From Nitrospirillum amazonense (lineage in GTDB: Bacteria > Pseudomonadota > Alphaproteobacteria > Azospirillales > Azospirillaceae), in contig NZ_VITN01000039.1 of NCBI RefSeq assembly GCF_007828045.1, positions 1 through 34,675 on the forward strand: a DNA stretch of 34,675 nucleotides, written 5' to 3'. The notes below the pieces were generated by a model. It saw only the letters and a list, made by a program, of their open reading frames with translations. It was not told the origin of the DNA and ran no database searches. How positions within the stretch are numbered: the stretch's first letter is position 1; every line of letters begins with the position of its first letter. The position numbers and the translations under genes are program-made. Shown one piece after another: positions 32,229 to 34,675 of the stretch.

Positions 32229-32246
32229 AGCCCTTCGGATACACCA

Positions 32247-33503
32247 ATGACCACCGATGTCAGCGCGCCCGCCGATAGCACCCTCCCGGCCAGCGACGAC
32301 CCCCTGCAAATTTTCCTGGACCACTCGGAAGGCTGTGACGCCATCCAGCGCAAGATCATTGAGGTGCAGGCCTACCCTGGCCATGCCAAGAGCCTGCGCC
32401 TATTTCCCACCTCTGAAGCGGCCCGGTTGATCCGCATCTCGGAAAGCCACCTGCGCGCCCTGCTGAAAAATGAGCAGTTTCCCCAGGGCACCGTCATTGG
32501 TGGCAACAACCGTCGCGGCTTCACCCTGGCGGAGGTGAACCAGATTCGCCGTCAGCTGTTCCAGCAGACCGGCGACGTGCGTTATCGCGTGGGCCGTGAT
32601 CGTGAGGCGGGGGAGAAGCTGTCGGTCATCACCGTGGCCAACTTCAAGGGCGGGGCGGCCAAGACCACCCACTCCGTCCACCTGGCGCAGTATCTGGCCC
32701 TGCAAGGCTATCGGGTGCTGATGATCGACCTGGACAGCCAGGCCAGCGCCACGTCGCTGTTCGGGTTCGTGCCGGACGAGCAGTTCGACCGGCTGGACAC
32801 GCTGTATCGTCTGTTCACCCTGGACGACAGCCAGCGCATCAACGATCTGCGGCCGTTGGTCCAGAAGACCTATTGGGATGGGCTGGATGTCATCCCCGCC
32901 AACCTCGGTCTGTACTCCACGGAGTTCGAGGTGCCGGTGCGCCAGATGCGCCAGCGGGAACTGCGCTTCTGGCGCATCCTTGCCGACGCCCTGCCCAGCA
33001 TCGACCAGGATTACGACATCATCGTCTGTGACTGCCCGCCGTCGCTCAGCTACCTATCGATCAATGCCGTCATGGCCGCGAACTTCCTGCTGATCCCCAT
33101 CCCACCCAGCATGCTGGATTTCAGTTCCGCCGGCCGGTTCTTCCGCATGGTCTATGAAACGCTGTCCACCTTGGCGCAAGCCGAAGGCGGCCGGGTGAAG
33201 ACCTTCGATGCCGTGCGCCTGCTGGTCTCCAAATACCAGACGGCCGATGGCAACCAGAGCCAGCTGGTGAAGTGGATGGGCAGCATCTTCGCCGACACGC
33301 TGCTGGAAAACCGCATGGCCCTGACCACCGGCCTGGATAGCGCCGGCAACCTGAAGCAGAGCTATTACGAGCTGGAGGCCAGCGACGTGAACCGCCGAAC
33401 CTATGAACGCGGGCTGGAATATCTGAACAACGTGAATGCCGAAATCGAGCGGGTGATCTGGGACATCTGGAAGCGCACGCCGGCGCGGGAGGGGACGCGA
33501 TGA
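32247..33503 (+). CDS. parA: ParA partition ATPase with N-terminal DNA-binding domain (type Ia)
   Basis: A 418-residue Walker-type partition ATPase. The N-terminal 120 residues hold a helix-turn-helix-like segment (FPTSEAARLIRISESHLRAL at about 53-72, then a MerR-like turn), the mark of type Ia ParA proteins that also repress their own operon. The deviant Walker A KGGAAKTT (134-141) with signature Lys is followed by MIDLDSQAS (159-167) and Walker B-like VCDCPPSLSYL. ATP-driven binding to nucleoid DNA positions ParB-bound replicon copies. ATG 32247 has only a weak GGAT upstream. It overlaps parB by ATGA, so the two are translationally coupled. Confidence 0.93.
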   Translation: MTTDVSAPADSTLPASDDPLQIFLDHSEGCDAIQRKIIEVQAYPGHAKSLRLFPTSEAARLIRISESHLRALLKNEQFPQGTVIGGNNRRGFTLAEVNQIRRQLFQQTGDVRYRVGRDREAGEKLSVITVANFKGGAAKTTHSVHLAQYLALQGYRVLMIDLDSQASATSLFGFVPDEQFDRLDTLYRLFTLDDSQRINDLRPLVQKTYWDGLDVIPANLGLYSTEFEVPVRQMRQRELRFWRILADALPSIDQDYDIIVCDCPPSLSYLSINAVMAANFLLIPIPPSMLDFSSAGRFFRMVYETLSTLAQAEGGRVKTFDAVRLLVSKYQTADGNQSQLVKWMGSIFADTLLENRMALTTGLDSAGNLKQSYYELEASDVNRRTYERGLEYLNNVNAEIERVIWDIWKRTPAREGTR

Positions 33504-34498
33504 GCCGCAAGGACAGAATGGCCGAACTGGACAACGCCATCGGCGACCTGACCGCCACACGCGCGGCGCGGCCCACCTCCCCACGATCCGCTATCCCGAT
33601 CGTCAACCAGATCGAGAGCGTGTTCCAGGATAGCGCCAAGGAACTGGAGACCCTGCGCGACAGCGGCCGCGTGTTGCTGGAGCTGGATCCGGCCGACATC
33701 CACAGCACCCAATACCAGGACCGGCACACCGCTGCCTTCGCGGATGCCGCCTTCGCCACCCTGGTGCAGGACATCCTGCGGCATGGCCAGCTGGCGCCGG
33801 TGCTGGTGCGGCCGGCCGCGGACGGCAACGGGTATGAACTGATCGCCGGTCACCGCCGGACGGCCGCCTGCCGCCATCTGGGTCGCAAGGTGGTGGCGCG
33901 GGTGATGCAGGCGGACGACCGCGACCTGCTGATCAAGATGGTGCAGGAGAACGAGGCCCGCGCCGACATCTCCGCCTACGAACGGGCGGTGCAGCTGAAA
34001 ACCGTGCTGGATACCGGGTTGATGAGCCGGGCGGAGCTGATGGAGCGGCTGGACTTCAGCAAAGGGCACCTGTCCAACTTGCTGAAGTTCGCCGTACTGC
34101 CGGCCACAGTGGTCGCTGCCTTGGACGATCCGCGGCCGTTGAAGATCAGCGATGGGGCCAAGCTGGCTCGCCTGATGGCGGAAAGCGAAGATGCGGCCGC
34201 CCGGGTGGAGGCAACCGCTGCCGAACTGAGCGAGAAGGGGGCGGATAACAATTTGAGCTTCGCCGCCCGTCTGCGCGCTCTGATGGCGGCGGCGCAGGGG
34301 GAAGGGGTGGCGGAGCCGGAGTTGGCGGGGGAGCGGGTGATCCGGTCCCGCACCGGCCAGGTGCTGGTGCGCCTGTCCTTGCATGAAGGCCGGCCCATCC
34401 TGCGTCTGGCGGCGGGCTTGCCCCCGCAGGCGCTGGATGCGCTGTTCGCCCAATTGCCCGAGACGCTGCGGCGCTGCGGGCTGGATGTGCCGGACTAA
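33500..34498 (+). CDS. parB: ParB partition protein (centromere-binding)
   Basis: A 332-residue ParB-family protein. The N-terminal CTPase/ParB domain shows IAGHRRTAACRHLG (about 115-128, the GERR-type motif) and QENEARADISAYERA (149-163). The helix-turn-helix is about 175-197 (MSRAELMERLDFSKGHLSNLLKF). The C-terminal part (about 280-332) is a likely dimer domain. It should bind parS sites and stimulate ParA. GGAGGGG lies about 5 nt before ATG 33500, overlapping the end of parA. The gene is followed by a strong terminator and then by the start of a group II intron. The parS site was not identified with confidence. Confidence 0.92.
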   Translation: MSRKDRMAELDNAIGDLTATRAARPTSPRSAIPIVNQIESVFQDSAKELETLRDSGRVLLELDPADIHSTQYQDRHTAAFADAAFATLVQDILRHGQLAPVLVRPAADGNGYELIAGHRRTAACRHLGRKVVARVMQADDRDLLIKMVQENEARADISAYERAVQLKTVLDTGLMSRAELMERLDFSKGHLSNLLKFAVLPATVVAALDDPRPLKISDGAKLARLMAESEDAAARVEATAAELSEKGADNNLSFAARLRALMAAAQGEGVAEPELAGERVIRSRTGQVLVRLSLHEGRPILRLAAGLPPQALDALFAQLPETLRRCGLDVPD

Positions 34499-34560
34499 AG
34501 ACGTGCCTTCCTATGGGGCCGGGGTTTGCCCTCCGGTTTTTCTGAAAAACTTCGAAACGG

Positions 34561-34585
34561 CCCCGTCCCCGCGACGGGGTTTTTT
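34561..34585 (+). terminator. Intrinsic terminator of parAB
   Basis: CCCCGTC, loop CCCGC, GACGGGG (7-bp stem), then six T. A weaker GC hairpin with TTTTT lies just before it around 34518-34541. It is the apparent target for the adjacent group II intron. Confidence 0.88.
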
Positions 34586-34589
34586 CTTG

Positions 34590-34675
34590 GTGCGCCAGGC
34601 ATGGCGCGAGGTGCGTAAGCACCGAGAGCCGGGTTGGTAACCGGCTTGTGACTTGGAGGTGGAAGTCCTCTACGG
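34590..34675 (+). mobile_element. 5' end of a group II intron (class C-like), continuing past the right edge
   Basis: It begins GTGCGCC, the group II 5' consensus type GUGYG, within a GCGCC-AGGCAT-GGCGC hairpin similar in design to the first stem of class C introns. Then come a GTGC-GTAA-GCAC hairpin with a tetraloop, a GAGCCGG..CCGGCTT stem and the stretch GGAGGTGGAAGTCCTC, familiar from domain I of bacterial group II introns. It starts 4 nt after the T-run of the parAB terminator (exon end TTTTTTCTTG), the habitual target of group IIC introns. The reverse transcriptase, domains V-VI and 3' end lie outside the window, so class and activity remain open. Confidence 0.72.

Larger units (their letters stand above)
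31148..32246. other. Replication origin region (oriV) between repA and parA
   Basis: A 1.1-kb stretch without a convincing gene, clearly more AT-rich and repeat-rich than the rest. From left to right: repA upstream region with inverted iterons, two direct iteron arrays, an AT-rich tract with three TTAAAC/TTTAAC-type repeats, a DnaA-box-like site, scattered outlying iterons and the parA leader with a long inverted repeat. Iterons, an AT-rich tract, a DnaA box and a divergent rep gene are the standard parts of an iteron-controlled origin. I did not see the chromosomal parS 16-mer here. Confidence 0.85.

Noticed and set aside
31148-32246. Repeat array as a CRISPR
   Set aside because: Repeats are 16 bp, spacers only 5-7 bp and often degenerate, with inverted copies; this is an iteron pattern and no cas genes are present.

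Overview
The window looks like a segment of a secondary replicon (plasmid or chromid) from a GC-rich alphaproteobacterium. A Rhodospirillales/Azospirillaceae-type host is my inference. It rests on the strong G/C bias at third codon positions, the RPA-type replication initiator, ParA/ParB partition genes and a cluster of GANTC sites, the target of the alphaproteobacterial CcrM methylase. No rRNA, tRNA or CRISPR array was seen.

Layout. The left edge (1-86) is the tail of an IS5-like insertion sequence. It sits inside, and truncates, a secreted prolyl-oligopeptidase-family (S9A) gene (87-851, minus). Next comes a minus-strand ABC import operon: a small unknown ORF, a permease with two fused halves, and an ATPase with an AAA-associated C-terminal domain. 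No substrate-binding protein is visible. A 718-bp non-coding stretch separates it from a plus-strand RND efflux operon of mdtABC type (5271-13109), closed by a strong terminator. Then come an FkbM-like methyltransferase (minus), a two-component system (plus), a membrane acyltransferase of the HGSNAT/DUF5009 type (minus) and a stand-alone outer-membrane efflux lipoprotein (minus). A second export operon, EmrA-EmrB-outer membrane factor-TetR (24558 down to 19701, minus), follows. The window thus carries two tripartite-pump inner-membrane systems and two outer-membrane channels. The stand-alone channel is the natural candidate partner of MdtABC.

The region 24918-30019 holds two paralogous S46 dipeptidyl-peptidases, both with the glycine associated with DPP7-type specificity. 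They flank a small secreted Tyr/Pro-rich protein. With the broken S9A gene, this makes a peptide-degradation theme next to an importer of unknown substrate and two exporters.

The right end is the replicon core. repA (30146-31147, minus) and parA-parB (32247-34498, plus) diverge from a 1.1-kb origin region. That region holds at least 13 copies of a 16-bp iteron (core about CAAGGGTTCGGCAACC) in direct arrays and inverted copies, an AT-rich tract, DnaA-box-like sites, a minus-strand intrinsic terminator, a long inverted repeat just before parA, and a dense GANTC cluster. parB ends in a strong terminator. Immediately after its T-run begins what looks like the 5' end of a group II intron, the insertion habit of group IIC introns. 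Both window ends are therefore mobile elements.
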